Assembly (NCBI GenBank): GCA_013334745.1
Contig: JAAXWY010000009.1
Coordinates: 1 to 63,717, forward strand
Length of the DNA: 63,717 nucleotides
Reading direction: 5' to 3'
Source of the DNA: Coriobacteriia bacterium
Lineage (GTDB): Bacteria; Actinomycetota; Coriobacteriia; Anaerosomatales; JAAXUF01
Each line of letters begins with the position of its first letter. The stretch's first letter is position 1. Below the pieces are notes generated by a model. It did no database searches, was not told the origin of the DNA, and worked only from the letters and a program-made list of their open reading frames with translations. Positions 49,498 to 58,780 of the stretch are shown piece after piece. Both the position numbers and the translations under genes were made by a program.

Positions 49498-49893
49498 ATG
49501 CCCAACTTCCTCACCATCGACGAGGTGCTTGACCTGCACGCCCTGCAACTCGACCATTTCGGCGGGCTTGATGGGATTCGAGACACCGGCCTGCTCGAGT
49601 CTGCGCTCGCCATGCCACAGGCAGGCTTCGGCGAACACTACGTCCACGCCGACATCTACGAGATGGCGGCTGCCTATCTATTTCATCTCGTGAAGAACCA
49701 CCCATTCATCGATGGCAACAAACGTGTGGGCTTCCACGCGGCTTTCGTGTTCCTGGCGCTCAACGGCATCGAGCTCGACATCCCGCAGGACCAGGCCTAC
49801 GACCTCGTCATCGCAGTCGCCGAAGGCCGCGCCGAGAAGCCGCAGGTCGCCGCGGCAGTCCGCGCCCACGCACAGCCGATCGCGCAGCCGTAG
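49498..49893 (+). CDS. doc: Doc/Fic-family death-on-curing toxin
   Basis: A 131-residue protein with the Doc active site NHPFIDGNKRVGFHAAFVFL (HxFxDGNKR), preceded by FGGLDGIRDTGLLESALAMP. Doc phosphorylates EF-Tu, using the inverted Fic loop with Lys; the variant DGNKR supports Doc over AMPylating Fic. The gene is five bases downstream of the AbrB-type antitoxin. Confidence 0.9.
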   Translation: MPNFLTIDEVLDLHALQLDHFGGLDGIRDTGLLESALAMPQAGFGEHYVHADIYEMAAAYLFHLVKNHPFIDGNKRVGFHAAFVFLALNGIELDIPQDQAYDLVIAVAEGRAEKPQVAAAVRAHAQPIAQP

Positions 49894-49979
49894 CCACCGT
49901 CGCGGAGCCGCAACCGCACGTTTACCGCGCACTCGGGAATACACCTCACGACAGCACCCATTCCTGAGGAGCACCCATC

Positions 49980-50594
49980 ATGCGTATCTCAGTACTTGGC
50001 ACCGGTAACGTGGGCATGTCGCTCGCAACCGGTTTCGCCCGAATCGGCAATGAAGTCATGCTCGGCACCCGCGACGCGGCAAAGCCCGCGGTCACCGAGT
50101 GGCTCGCAGCAGGCGACCCCGCGCGCACGGCCGGCACCTACGAGGCTGCTGCCGACTTCGGCGATGTCGTCGTGCTCGCCATCCCCGGCCGCCTGCTCCC
50201 TGAGCTCATCACCGAGCTCGGCTCGGCGCGCATGGCCGGCAAGACGGTGCTCGACGCCACCAACCCCATCGCGTTCGGCCCGGATGGCGTCACCAACGCC
50301 TACGGTGCGGACGACTCCGGCACCGAGACGCTGCAGCGTGGTTGGCCGGGCGCACGCGTCGTGAAGGCCTTCAACCAGATCAACGCCGCCGACATGGGCG
50401 ACCCCGGCCCCGAGCCGCCCTCACCACTACGCATCGCTGGCGACGACGCGGACGCCAAGGCCGTCATCGGCGGACTCGGCGAGGCGCTCGGATGGACCGT
50501 GCGCGACCTGGGCGGCATCGAGAAGTCGCGAGCGCTCGAACGCGGCGTCGTCGACTGGATCGCACGCGCGCAGGCCGAGAACGCCGACTCGTAG
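49980..50594 (+). CDS. NADPH-dependent F420 reductase-like oxidoreductase
   Basis: A 204-residue Rossmann protein: ISVLGTGNVGMSLATGFARI (GxGxxG), EVMLGTRDAA, VVVLAIPGRLL, TVLDATNPIAFGPDG, WPGARVVKAFNQINAADMGD. These are the features of the NADP oxidoreductase coenzyme F420-dependent family. Actual use of F420 is not shown by the sequence. It is a single gene, convergent with the subtilase. Confidence 0.82.
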   Translation: MRISVLGTGNVGMSLATGFARIGNEVMLGTRDAAKPAVTEWLAAGDPARTAGTYEAAADFGDVVVLAIPGRLLPELITELGSARMAGKTVLDATNPIAFGPDGVTNAYGADDSGTETLQRGWPGARVVKAFNQINAADMGDPGPEPPSPLRIAGDDADAKAVIGGLGEALGWTVRDLGGIEKSRALERGVVDWIARAQAENADS

Positions 50595-50642
50595 CCGATA
50601 CCGGACGCGCACGGCGCCCGTCACCGCCCCACGACCATGCCA

Positions 50643-53600
50643 TTACAGCCCGAGCAGATCCGTCGACACCGTCGTCGTCACACCGTCACTCACGGCCACC
50701 GGAGTTGCCGCACCCATCGTCGCCACATTCAGGTACCACTGCGTCAGCGTGCTCGGCGCGGTGTTTGAGAAGCGCACCTTGTAGTTGCCGGGAGCGAGCG
50801 AACCGATGCGGTACGCGCCGGCCGCGTCGGTGAAGACCGCTCGCACGTACGCACCGCTCACTGCGTTGAAGGCGCCCACGACCACACGGTTCTGCGGCAC
50901 CGCAGCAGCCGTCACCGTTCCGGCGATGGAGCCGGATGCAGGCGGCGTCACCGCCGCAAGGTCGGTCGTGACCGTGACAGTCGCCGACTCACCCATCGTC
51001 ACCACGCTCGCCGCCGAGATCGTGGACTGGTGGTCGTAGTACTGCGTGAGCGTGCTTGGCGTGGTGTTGGTGAAGCGCACGTGGTAGCTGCCGGCCGGCA
51101 GTCCGGCGATTGCGTAGCGCCCGAGCGCGTCGGTGAACACGCCCTTCACGTGCGCATGCGTCGTCGCGTTAAACGCGCTGACGACCACGCCTGCCTGCGC
51201 CACGCCACTCGCCGTCACGGTCCCCACGATCGACGACGCCGCAGGAGCCGGCGTCATCCGCATGCTCGCGGTCGCCGTCTGACCCGACGCCACAGCCACG
51301 GTGGTCGCATCGGAAACGGTGCGCTTGAGGTCGAAGTACGGGTACGCTCCCACCGCCGTACCGGCGCTGCTCAGGTAGCGCACGTGATAGCCGCCAGGGG
51401 CAAGCCCGGTCATCGAGTACTGACCGTTCACATCGGTGAACACGGCCTTGACGTAGGCATGGCTCGTCGCATCGAACGCGCTGGCCACCATCCGATACGC
51501 CGGCAGCCCATCCAGCCCCAGAACCGTCCCCGAGATTGTGCCCGGCGGGTCGCTGACCGTCGCCGTCGCAGTCGCGACCTCGGTCCACGTACCGAGCGAG
51601 TTCCGCGAATACGCCGAGTAGTAGACCTGCGTCCCGCTGGGGATGCCGGTTTGCGTCGCTGCTTGTGCGGCGCCCTCGTAGACCTGCGTCGCGAGCGGGT
51701 CACTCGGCGAGGCCGGCCACGCCCCCGTGCGCGCGAGCACGCGCGTCGCTGCGAAGTGTGGATCGGCGCCATCGTCGACCCACGACATCGCGACGCTGCC
51801 GACGCCCGCGTACCACGCCGAGAACCCGCTCGGCGCCGCCATCTCGCCCGTCGTCGCCGCCGTGTCCATCCGCCCGCCGGTCACGCACTTGCCCGCCAGC
51901 GCGGCCACCGGAACCGTTGTCGCCATGAGCCGCGCCTTCAGCGCCGCCGCAGATTCGCCGGGGTTGCGCGCGATTGCGAGCGCGAGCGCGCCGGAGACGT
52001 GCGGGGCCGCCATCGACGTGCCCGATATGGTCGCGTAGCCCTCATAGTCCGCAATCGGCGTGGCGTACCCGTCGTAGGCTCCGACGTCATCGTAGCCGTC
52101 CGTCCCGCGAATCGGGTCATCGACTGTGAACGCGACGCCGTCGATCAGTGAGCCCGCACGCCCGGCCCCTGTACCCGTCCACGGGTCGTCATCGATGTAG
52201 GCAGCGTGCAGATACGCGTGGTACCACGTCAGAGCCGTACCGCCGACCCATGCGGTGTCGTAGCCCGCATCGCCGCTCGAGATGAGCATGCGACCACCGG
52301 CGTTCAGATAGGTGGTCAACTGGGTGCGCTCGGTACTCGAGAAGGTCATGTACGTCGCACCGTAGCCGGCGGTCGTCGCCCCGGTGAACCACACCACGAC
52401 CTTGCCGGCCATGAGCCCTGCGGTGGGCGTGCCGCTCGTCTGAGTCGAATGCACGGTGACGTTGGTATACCCGGCTGCGGTGAGCGCCGCCGTGTAGCGC
52501 GCGCGCCGCCACGTTCCTTCGCCGAAGATCGTGCCCCAACCGTCATCCACCACGAGTACCGGATCACTCGTCGTCGTGGCGATAGCCGACATAGAGTTGG
52601 TCACGAGCGACTGCCGCGCGGTCGCGTCGGTCACGCTTTCGACCGGGAATCCGTAGTAGACGATCTTGTAGGGGTTCTGCTCGACGAGCAGTGCGCCGGG
52701 AAGAACCGGCTGCTCGGAGTAGATGCCCTGACCAGGAGCACCGATGTCGACGGTGGTCGCACCGTAGTTCGAGAAGCTCGCCAATCCGTCCCACTGCTCG
52801 AGCGCGGCGACGCTGACGATGTTGGTTGACTCCAATGACGCGGGGTAAAACGGCGTCACGTCGTTGTTCACCGCACTGTTTCCTGCTGCGATGACCACGA
52901 GGACGTTGCGCGCTGCCGCGTACGCCATGGCATCGGACAGCACCGTCGTGCTCGTACCGCCGCCCCACGAGCAGTTGACCACGTCGGCACCGTTGTCAAC
53001 CGCGTACACGATGCCGGCCGCGCCGTTGACGTCACTGCCCCCGCTTTCGCCGAGGAATTTCACGCTCATGATCGCGGTCTCGGGCGCCATACCTGCGCCG
53101 GCGATCGCATTGTTGGTCGCAGCTCCGACCGTGCCCGCGACGTGGGTGCCGTGCTTGTCGCCGTCGACCTCGTCGAAGACGGTGGCGTCGTTACGGTAGA
53201 AGTCCCAGCCGTTGACGTCGTCGACCTTGCCGTTACCGTCGTCGTCGACGCTGTTGCCCGCGATCTCATCGGCGTTGACCCACGAACGGCCTGCAAGATC
53301 GGGCGCGCGGAAGTCCACACCGGTGTCGACGACGGCCACGACAGTATCGGCACCACGCGACCAGTCCAGTGCGGGCTCGGAGTTCGCGTCCGCACCCGAC
53401 GTACCCCCGAGCTGACCGCTGTTCTTGAAGCCCCACTGCAGACCGTAGTTGGGGTCGCTGGGCGTCATAGCGGGATAGACCGTCGAGACCGGCTCGGCGA
53501 GCGTCGCCCACGGTCGGTCGGTGAGTGATTCGATTGCGTCAGCGGCAGACCTGCTCGGATCGACGGGTTCGACGACCGCCCAACCGATCTCGGGGATCGT

Positions 53601-53942
53601 CTCGACGACCCGAAGCCCCTCGGCGAGCGCTGCACTCTCGAAGTCAGCCGCCGAGACACCCGCGGCGCGCTTGACCGACACCAAGCGCGACGGTGCCGGA
53701 TCGGGTGAGCCCTTCGAGAGCGCGGGCGCGGTCGATGTGCCGAGCCGCTCCGGCGGCTCGAGTGACGCCGAGGTTCCCAGTGCCGGCGCGGCAGGCCTCT
53801 CGGCCTGTTGAGCCACCGCTCGAGGGATGGTGGCCGACGCGGGGTTCTCGGTATACCCCGGGCGCGAGGCCCCGTAGAGCGCCGCTGCCACGAGGGCAAC
53901 ACCTACGAACGCAATCGCCACGCGCGCGAACCGTGGGTTCAT
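50643..53942 (-). CDS. secreted subtilisin-like serine protease with repeated beta-sandwich modules
   Basis: A 1099-residue protein with a signal peptide (VAIAFVGVALVAAALYG), an inhibitor-type propeptide, and an S8 domain with catalytic triad VVAVVDTGVDF (Asp), KHGTHVAGTVG (His), GTSMAAPHVSGALALAI (Ser). An unusual ~200-residue insert separates His and Ser. After about residue 810 there are three carboxypeptidase-regulatory-like modules built on VFTDxxGxYxIxxLxxGxYxVRF. These modules also occur in the neighbouring NHL protein. It is a surface or exported protease. Confidence 0.9.
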   Translation of the reverse strand: MNPRFARVAIAFVGVALVAAALYGASRPGYTENPASATIPRAVAQQAERPAAPALGTSASLEPPERLGTSTAPALSKGSPDPAPSRLVSVKRAAGVSAADFESAALAEGLRVVETIPEIGWAVVEPVDPSRSAADAIESLTDRPWATLAEPVSTVYPAMTPSDPNYGLQWGFKNSGQLGGTSGADANSEPALDWSRGADTVVAVVDTGVDFRAPDLAGRSWVNADEIAGNSVDDDGNGKVDDVNGWDFYRNDATVFDEVDGDKHGTHVAGTVGAATNNAIAGAGMAPETAIMSVKFLGESGGSDVNGAAGIVYAVDNGADVVNCSWGGGTSTTVLSDAMAYAAARNVLVVIAAGNSAVNNDVTPFYPASLESTNIVSVAALEQWDGLASFSNYGATTVDIGAPGQGIYSEQPVLPGALLVEQNPYKIVYYGFPVESVTDATARQSLVTNSMSAIATTTSDPVLVVDDGWGTIFGEGTWRRARYTAALTAAGYTNVTVHSTQTSGTPTAGLMAGKVVVWFTGATTAGYGATYMTFSSTERTQLTTYLNAGGRMLISSGDAGYDTAWVGGTALTWYHAYLHAAYIDDDPWTGTGAGRAGSLIDGVAFTVDDPIRGTDGYDDVGAYDGYATPIADYEGYATISGTSMAAPHVSGALALAIARNPGESAAALKARLMATTVPVAALAGKCVTGGRMDTAATTGEMAAPSGFSAWYAGVGSVAMSWVDDGADPHFAATRVLARTGAWPASPSDPLATQVYEGAAQAATQTGIPSGTQVYYSAYSRNSLGTWTEVATATATVSDPPGTISGTVLGLDGLPAYRMVASAFDATSHAYVKAVFTDVNGQYSMTGLAPGGYHVRYLSSAGTAVGAYPYFDLKRTVSDATTVAVASGQTATASMRMTPAPAASSIVGTVTASGVAQAGVVVSAFNATTHAHVKGVFTDALGRYAIAGLPAGSYHVRFTNTTPSTLTQYYDHQSTISAASVVTMGESATVTVTTDLAAVTPPASGSIAGTVTAAAVPQNRVVVGAFNAVSGAYVRAVFTDAAGAYRIGSLAPGNYKVRFSNTAPSTLTQWYLNVATMGAATPVAVSDGVTTTVSTDLLGL

Positions 53943-54032
53943 TGTGTACCGCCACCTTGTTCTCGAGCCGCCTGTCTGTTGAATCTACCCACATGCGTGT
54001 GAACACCGTGTGATGTTTCGCACAGCAGCGAA

Positions 54033-54065
54033 GAAGGGGCCACGGCATCTCGCCGCGGCCCCTTC
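54033..54065 (-). terminator. hairpin after NHL protein gene
   Basis: The 33-bp inverted repeat GAAGGGGCCACGGC..GCCGCGGCCCCTTC forms a 14-bp stem (one mismatch) with a five-base loop, 44 bp past the stop at 54109. A weak TTCTTCG follows on the minus strand. A second small hairpin, GTCGCCTactgAGGCGAC (54104-54121), overlaps the stop. Confidence 0.65.
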
Positions 54066-54108
54066 CATTCGTTCCCCCCTCAGAAACCCTGAGGTCGTTC
54101 TCGGTCGC

Positions 54109-57100
54109 CTACTGAGGCGACAGGTTCGTGCTCACCGTCATCGCGCCGCCCGGATCGAGCGAAACGATCGCGGCGTCGGTGATGCGCACGGCATGGTTGT
54201 AGTACTGCGTCAGGTTCGACGGAGTGGTGCCGGTGAAGCGCAGGTGATACGTGCCCGCCGGAATCGACAGCGAGTACTCGCCGTTGGCGTTGGTGAATAC
54301 GCCCTTCACGAACGTGTGCCCGTCGGCAGTGAACGCGGTGACGACGCACCGGTTCATCGGTCCGGCCTCGCTCGACACCACACCGCTGATCGTCTGGGTG
54401 AGCGGAGCGGTCGTCACGGTGAAGTCGGCCGCGCTCGTGCCGGTGCCACCGGCGCTCGACACGGAGATCTGACCTGTCGTCGTTCCGGCCGCGACCGTCG
54501 CGCGAATGGTCCCGGTGCCGACCACGGTGTAGGTGGCCGCGTCGGTGCCGTTGAACTGCACGCCGCTGACGTTGACGAAGTCAGCGCCGGTGATCGTGAC
54601 CATCGTGCCGACCGGACCGGACTCCGGAGTGAAGCTCGAGACCGTCGGAGCGGGAATCACGTTGAACGTGCCTGCGCTCTCAGCGGTACCTCCGGGACCG
54701 GTGACCGTGATCTTGCCGGACACCGCGCCCGCAGGAACGTCGGCCCAGATGATGCTGTCTGTGAGGGAGATCCACGTTCCCCACGGGACATCCACGCCAC
54801 CGAAGCTGACCGAGGTAGCATCCTCAAAGTGCGAACCGGCGATGGTGATTCGAGTCCCGACCCGAGCGGAGCCCGGCGAGAACGAACTGATCGTGGGCGG
54901 CACGAGGAACGGAACGAGATCCGCCGAGACGGACAGCGGCCCGGCAGCGGAGACGGTGAGCGTTTCCGCGTCAGAGATGCTGACACCGTGGCTGTAGAAC
55001 TGCTCCAGCTCGACGGGGTCGGTACCGGTGAAGCGCAGGTGATACTCGCCGATCGGCAGCATGCCAAGGTCGTAGTAGCCTTCCGCGTCGGTGAAGACGC
55101 CCTTCACGTGTGCGTGGGTGACCGCGTCAAACGCGCTGACAACCGCGTGCGACTGGGCGGTTCCGCCACTGGTGACGCGGCCGGACAGCGACTCGCGCGT
55201 CGCAAACATCTGAATGCGCTGGTTGTTGTCATCGGCGACAAGGATCCGACCATTCGCATCGACGTCGATGCCGACCGGAGTGTTGAAGTAGCCGTTGCTC
55301 TCCCCAACAGAACCGAACTGCGTTGCGAACACGCCGTCGGGGAAGAACTTCTGGACCGTCTTGAGGTACGAGTCGCCTACATAGATGTAGCCATCCGAGT
55401 CCACGTCGATTCGCTGGGGCAACTCGAAGTTGCCGTAGCCGGAGCCGTAGCCACCGAACCGCAGAACGAAAGCTCCGCTGCTGCTGAACTTCTGGATGTT
55501 GTAGTTGCTTCCGTCGACAGCGTAGAGGTTGTCCGACTCATCCACAGCCACGCCCACCGGGGACTGGAAGTAGCCCTCGCCGCTCCCCCACGAACCGACC
55601 TGACCGAGGTAGGTGCCGTTGACGTCCCACTTCTGGATGCGAGAGTAGTTCGGGTCGGTGACGTAGACGTTTCCTGCTCCATCGACTGCGACGTCGGTGG
55701 GATAGTAGAGCGTGCCACTGCCGCCGTAACCCAAGCTGCCGTACGACCTGACGTGCGTGCCGTCGGGATGGAACTGCTGCACACGGTGGTTCCAGCAGTC
55801 GACGACGTACAGGTCGCCGTTAGAGCCGACCTTGATCGCGCCCGGCACACGGAACTGCCCTGCGCTCTCTCCCCACGAACCGAACTGCGCGGTGTAGGTG
55901 CCCGTATCGGAGAACTTCTGAACGCGTGAGTTGTCCTGATCGACCACCCAGATATCGCCGTCGGCGTCGAATGCAGCGCCCTTGGGATAGTTGAGCTGCC
56001 CGTCACCGTAGCCGTACGAGCCGATGGTGCGAACGTAGCTCGGCGCAGCGAGGCGCAGGCGGAGCTTCTCGATCCTGTTGTTCTCTCCGTCAGCAACCCA
56101 CACGTTGCCGGCTGCGTCGACCGAGAGCCCGTAGGGAGTGTGGAACTCTCCCGCACCCCCGCCGTAGACGCCGAATACACCCTCGTACTCGTGGTCGCCT
56201 GTGAAGACCTGAACGCGATTGAGCGGGCCATCGGACACCAGAACGCGCCCATGGGTGTCGACCGCGATGCCCGTGGGCGTGATCATCTGGCCGGTGCCGG
56301 TGCCGGAGCCGCCGAAGACGTCGAGCAGCGTACCGTCATTGGTGAACTCCTGGACGCGTGCGTTGCCACGGTCGCATACCAGCACGTGACCGTCGCCATC
56401 GACCACGAGTTGACCGGGGTAGTTGAACGATCCCGGGTCTCCGCCGTAGGTGCCCCACGAATCGATCTCCGTACCACTCGAGTCGAACTTGACCACGAAG
56501 TTGTGGTCCTCGGCGGCGGCGTACACGTTGCCGCCCGCGTCCACAGCGACTCCGGCGGGCGCATACACGTAGGCGAACACGGAGACGAACGCGCCGGACG
56601 AGTTGAACTTCTGGATCCTGCTGTTGCTGGTGTCGGCAACCAAGATGTTGTCGTCGGCGTCGATGGTGAACGCCCTGGGGTAGCGGAACTGCCCGTCGTT
56701 GAAACCATGCTCGCCGATCTGGGCGAGCCACGTGCCATTGCTGTCGTACTTCTCGATACGATGGTTCTGGGTGTTGAGCACATACACGTTGCCCAGCGAA
56801 TCGCGCTTCACGTCCTCGGGGACCCAGAGGCGGCCGTCAGACACGTGCTGCACGTACGATGCGGCTGCACCGATAGGCTGTAGGTTGACCCAGAGGTCAC
56901 GCTCCCAGTTGTAGTCGACCCATAGAGGGGCCGCCGACTCCAGGGAGGTTTCGCCCATATCAAAGCCGTAGTACTGATTGAACGACGCCGGACTGCACTC
57001 ACTGAACCCGACGTGGTAGTAGTTCGGACCCAGACCTGAGAGGGAGACGCTGTAGTAGCCCCCCGCGTCGGAATAGGCGCTGCGGACCGCAGCGTGCGTC

Positions 57101-58413
57101 TCACCGTTATAGACCGTGACCTTCACGCCGCCCATACCGGAGTAGTTGTGGTCGCGGACCTGCCCGAAGATGCGCTGAGTCGAGGGCGCGTTGAACCGCA
57201 GATCCGTAGACACGGCCGTGTAGCCGCCCGAGACGACGTCGACCTCGATCGCGCTCCCGATGGCAACGCTGTTGTTGTAGTACTGATTCCATGACGGCGA
57301 GGACGCACTCGTGAATCGAATGTGGTACATGCCGACCGGTAGGGACAGGCAGTACTGCCCAGAGGGCTTCGTCATCGCGGCCGTGACATACGCGTGAGTC
57401 GATGCGTTGTATGCGCTGACGAGGATGTTGGCTTGCACCGTGCCGTCGTACACAACGGTGCCGCCCACATACTGCCGAGCAACGCCGAACTCCTTGACGT
57501 CAGAGTCGGTCACATCGGTGGTCAGGACGTTTCCCGCAGGAGTGGCCGCGATTCCGACGGGCGTGTCCAGGCCGCCGGCGCCGTTGATCGTCTTCATAAC
57601 GAAGACGCCGTTGGCGGTGAACTTCTGAAGCCGGTAGTTGTACGTGTCGGACACGTACACGGCCCCTGACTGGTCGAGCGTGACCGACCAGGCTCCGTTG
57701 AACTGCCCGTCGGCCGCCCCGGACGTACCCCACTTGCCTAGAAACGTGCCGCTCGTATTGAACTTCTGGATTCGGTTCCCGGCGCGATCGGACACGTAGA
57801 TGACGTTCTGCGCGTTGATCGCTATGCCAGACGGAACCGTGAACTGACCATTGCCAGCTCCGAACCCGCCCCATTCGCCCAGATAGTTGCCCGATGAATC
57901 GAACTTCTGGACCCGGGCGTTGTTGGTGTCAACGACATACACGTTGTCAGACGAGTCGATGGCGATAGCCGCCGGATACATCATGAGTCCGGCCGATGAG
58001 CCGTACCCTCCCCACGACGAGAGGTAGCCACCGTCATTGGAGAACTTCTGGACCCGGTTGTTGTACATATCGACCACGTAGAAGTTGCCGTACGAATCGA
58101 AGGCGACGTCGCTCGGGCCCGAGAACTCCCCGGCCCCGGAACCAGGCGTGCCGTACGACGCGACGAATGTTCCATTGGCCGTGAACCGCTGGACCCGGTT
58201 GTTACTCAAGTCAGCGACCCAGACGCCTCCGGCCGGATCGATCCTCAGCCCCCAGGGAGAGGAGAACTCACCGTACCCCGTGCCGTTACTGCCCCATGTG
58301 CGCAGGTGCGGCATACCTGGCGCGCCGAATGCCGCAACCGGCAGCGCCAGCGCGACACACAGCGCGAGCACCACCAAGGACACGGAGAACCACTGCTTCC
58401 GTTGCAGATTCAC
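54109..58413 (-). CDS. secreted NHL-repeat, TIG and carboxypeptidase-regulatory repeat protein
   Basis: Start GTG 58413 (NLQRKQWFSVSLVVLALCVA) behind GAGGGA; the signal peptide follows. The 1434-residue product alternates: NHL repeats (VxxDSxGNVYVVDTxNxRVQKF pattern) at ~35-285, two regulatory-like modules, a second NHL block at ~480-990, then modules of the VFTDAEGYYDLGMLPIGEYH type and two IPT/TIG domains (PTISSFSPGSARVGTRITIA, PTVSSFTPESGPVGTMVTIT). It is an exported beta-propeller protein, probably adhesive or matrix-associated. The function is not further definable. Confidence 0.88.
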   Translation of the reverse strand: MNLQRKQWFSVSLVVLALCVALALPVAAFGAPGMPHLRTWGSNGTGYGEFSSPWGLRIDPAGGVWVADLSNNRVQRFTANGTFVASYGTPGSGAGEFSGPSDVAFDSYGNFYVVDMYNNRVQKFSNDGGYLSSWGGYGSSAGLMMYPAAIAIDSSDNVYVVDTNNARVQKFDSSGNYLGEWGGFGAGNGQFTVPSGIAINAQNVIYVSDRAGNRIQKFNTSGTFLGKWGTSGAADGQFNGAWSVTLDQSGAVYVSDTYNYRLQKFTANGVFVMKTINGAGGLDTPVGIAATPAGNVLTTDVTDSDVKEFGVARQYVGGTVVYDGTVQANILVSAYNASTHAYVTAAMTKPSGQYCLSLPVGMYHIRFTSASSPSWNQYYNNSVAIGSAIEVDVVSGGYTAVSTDLRFNAPSTQRIFGQVRDHNYSGMGGVKVTVYNGETHAAVRSAYSDAGGYYSVSLSGLGPNYYHVGFSECSPASFNQYYGFDMGETSLESAAPLWVDYNWERDLWVNLQPIGAAASYVQHVSDGRLWVPEDVKRDSLGNVYVLNTQNHRIEKYDSNGTWLAQIGEHGFNDGQFRYPRAFTIDADDNILVADTSNSRIQKFNSSGAFVSVFAYVYAPAGVAVDAGGNVYAAAEDHNFVVKFDSSGTEIDSWGTYGGDPGSFNYPGQLVVDGDGHVLVCDRGNARVQEFTNDGTLLDVFGGSGTGTGQMITPTGIAVDTHGRVLVSDGPLNRVQVFTGDHEYEGVFGVYGGGAGEFHTPYGLSVDAAGNVWVADGENNRIEKLRLRLAAPSYVRTIGSYGYGDGQLNYPKGAAFDADGDIWVVDQDNSRVQKFSDTGTYTAQFGSWGESAGQFRVPGAIKVGSNGDLYVVDCWNHRVQQFHPDGTHVRSYGSLGYGGSGTLYYPTDVAVDGAGNVYVTDPNYSRIQKWDVNGTYLGQVGSWGSGEGYFQSPVGVAVDESDNLYAVDGSNYNIQKFSSSGAFVLRFGGYGSGYGNFELPQRIDVDSDGYIYVGDSYLKTVQKFFPDGVFATQFGSVGESNGYFNTPVGIDVDANGRILVADDNNQRIQMFATRESLSGRVTSGGTAQSHAVVSAFDAVTHAHVKGVFTDAEGYYDLGMLPIGEYHLRFTGTDPVELEQFYSHGVSISDAETLTVSAAGPLSVSADLVPFLVPPTISSFSPGSARVGTRITIAGSHFEDATSVSFGGVDVPWGTWISLTDSIIWADVPAGAVSGKITVTGPGGTAESAGTFNVIPAPTVSSFTPESGPVGTMVTITGADFVNVSGVQFNGTDAATYTVVGTGTIRATVAAGTTTGQISVSSAGGTGTSAADFTVTTAPLTQTISGVVSSEAGPMNRCVVTAFTADGHTFVKGVFTNANGEYSLSIPAGTYHLRFTGTTPSNLTQYYNHAVRITDAAIVSLDPGGAMTVSTNLSPQ

Positions 58414-58780
58414 GTGATATCCCTCCCTCAGATACTTCGCCCAACACCGTCGCAGCCCCCCGCGACGAGCAAGACGATCCAGGCACTTCAGGGCGTGAGG
58501 CCCCGTGGATCCGGCATTACATCCGAGACAGTTGGTACCCGTTTGGGCATTGTGCGAAAACCTCCACACAATCCACACCTCGCCGACACGCGATTCCTGC
58601 ATCGCGGTGGAATCCTCAGAGAGGAAAGTCGGCATTGAAGTTGCATTAAGGTGCCTGTACACACAAGAGCCTGCGGGTGGATTGACCTGCAGAAACGTGG
58701 TAAAGTACAGAGTTGGATTCGTTCGCCCGTCGTGAGTTATCCACAGAGGTGACTAGCGCGGGCTCTCGGAAGGTCGGTGG
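58414..58780. promoter_or_regulatory. divergent intergenic region between NHL and NlpC/P60 genes
   Basis: The minus side has a structured leader: GATCCA (58476-58481) pairs with TGGATC (58506-58511) around GGGC/GCCC. The plus side has TTGACC (about 58683) and TAAAGT as promoter-like elements before the NlpC gene. I found no recognisable riboswitch class. Confidence 0.4.

Noticed and set aside
54010-55929. 639-codon plus-strand open frame
   Set aside because: Antisense to NHL/TIG repeats; its repetitive sequence merely mirrors the repeats on the other strand.
58414-58640. possible riboswitch in the leader of the NHL gene
   Set aside because: The leader folds into nested stems, but I could not match conserved bases of cyclic-di-GMP, cyclic-di-AMP or other classes.
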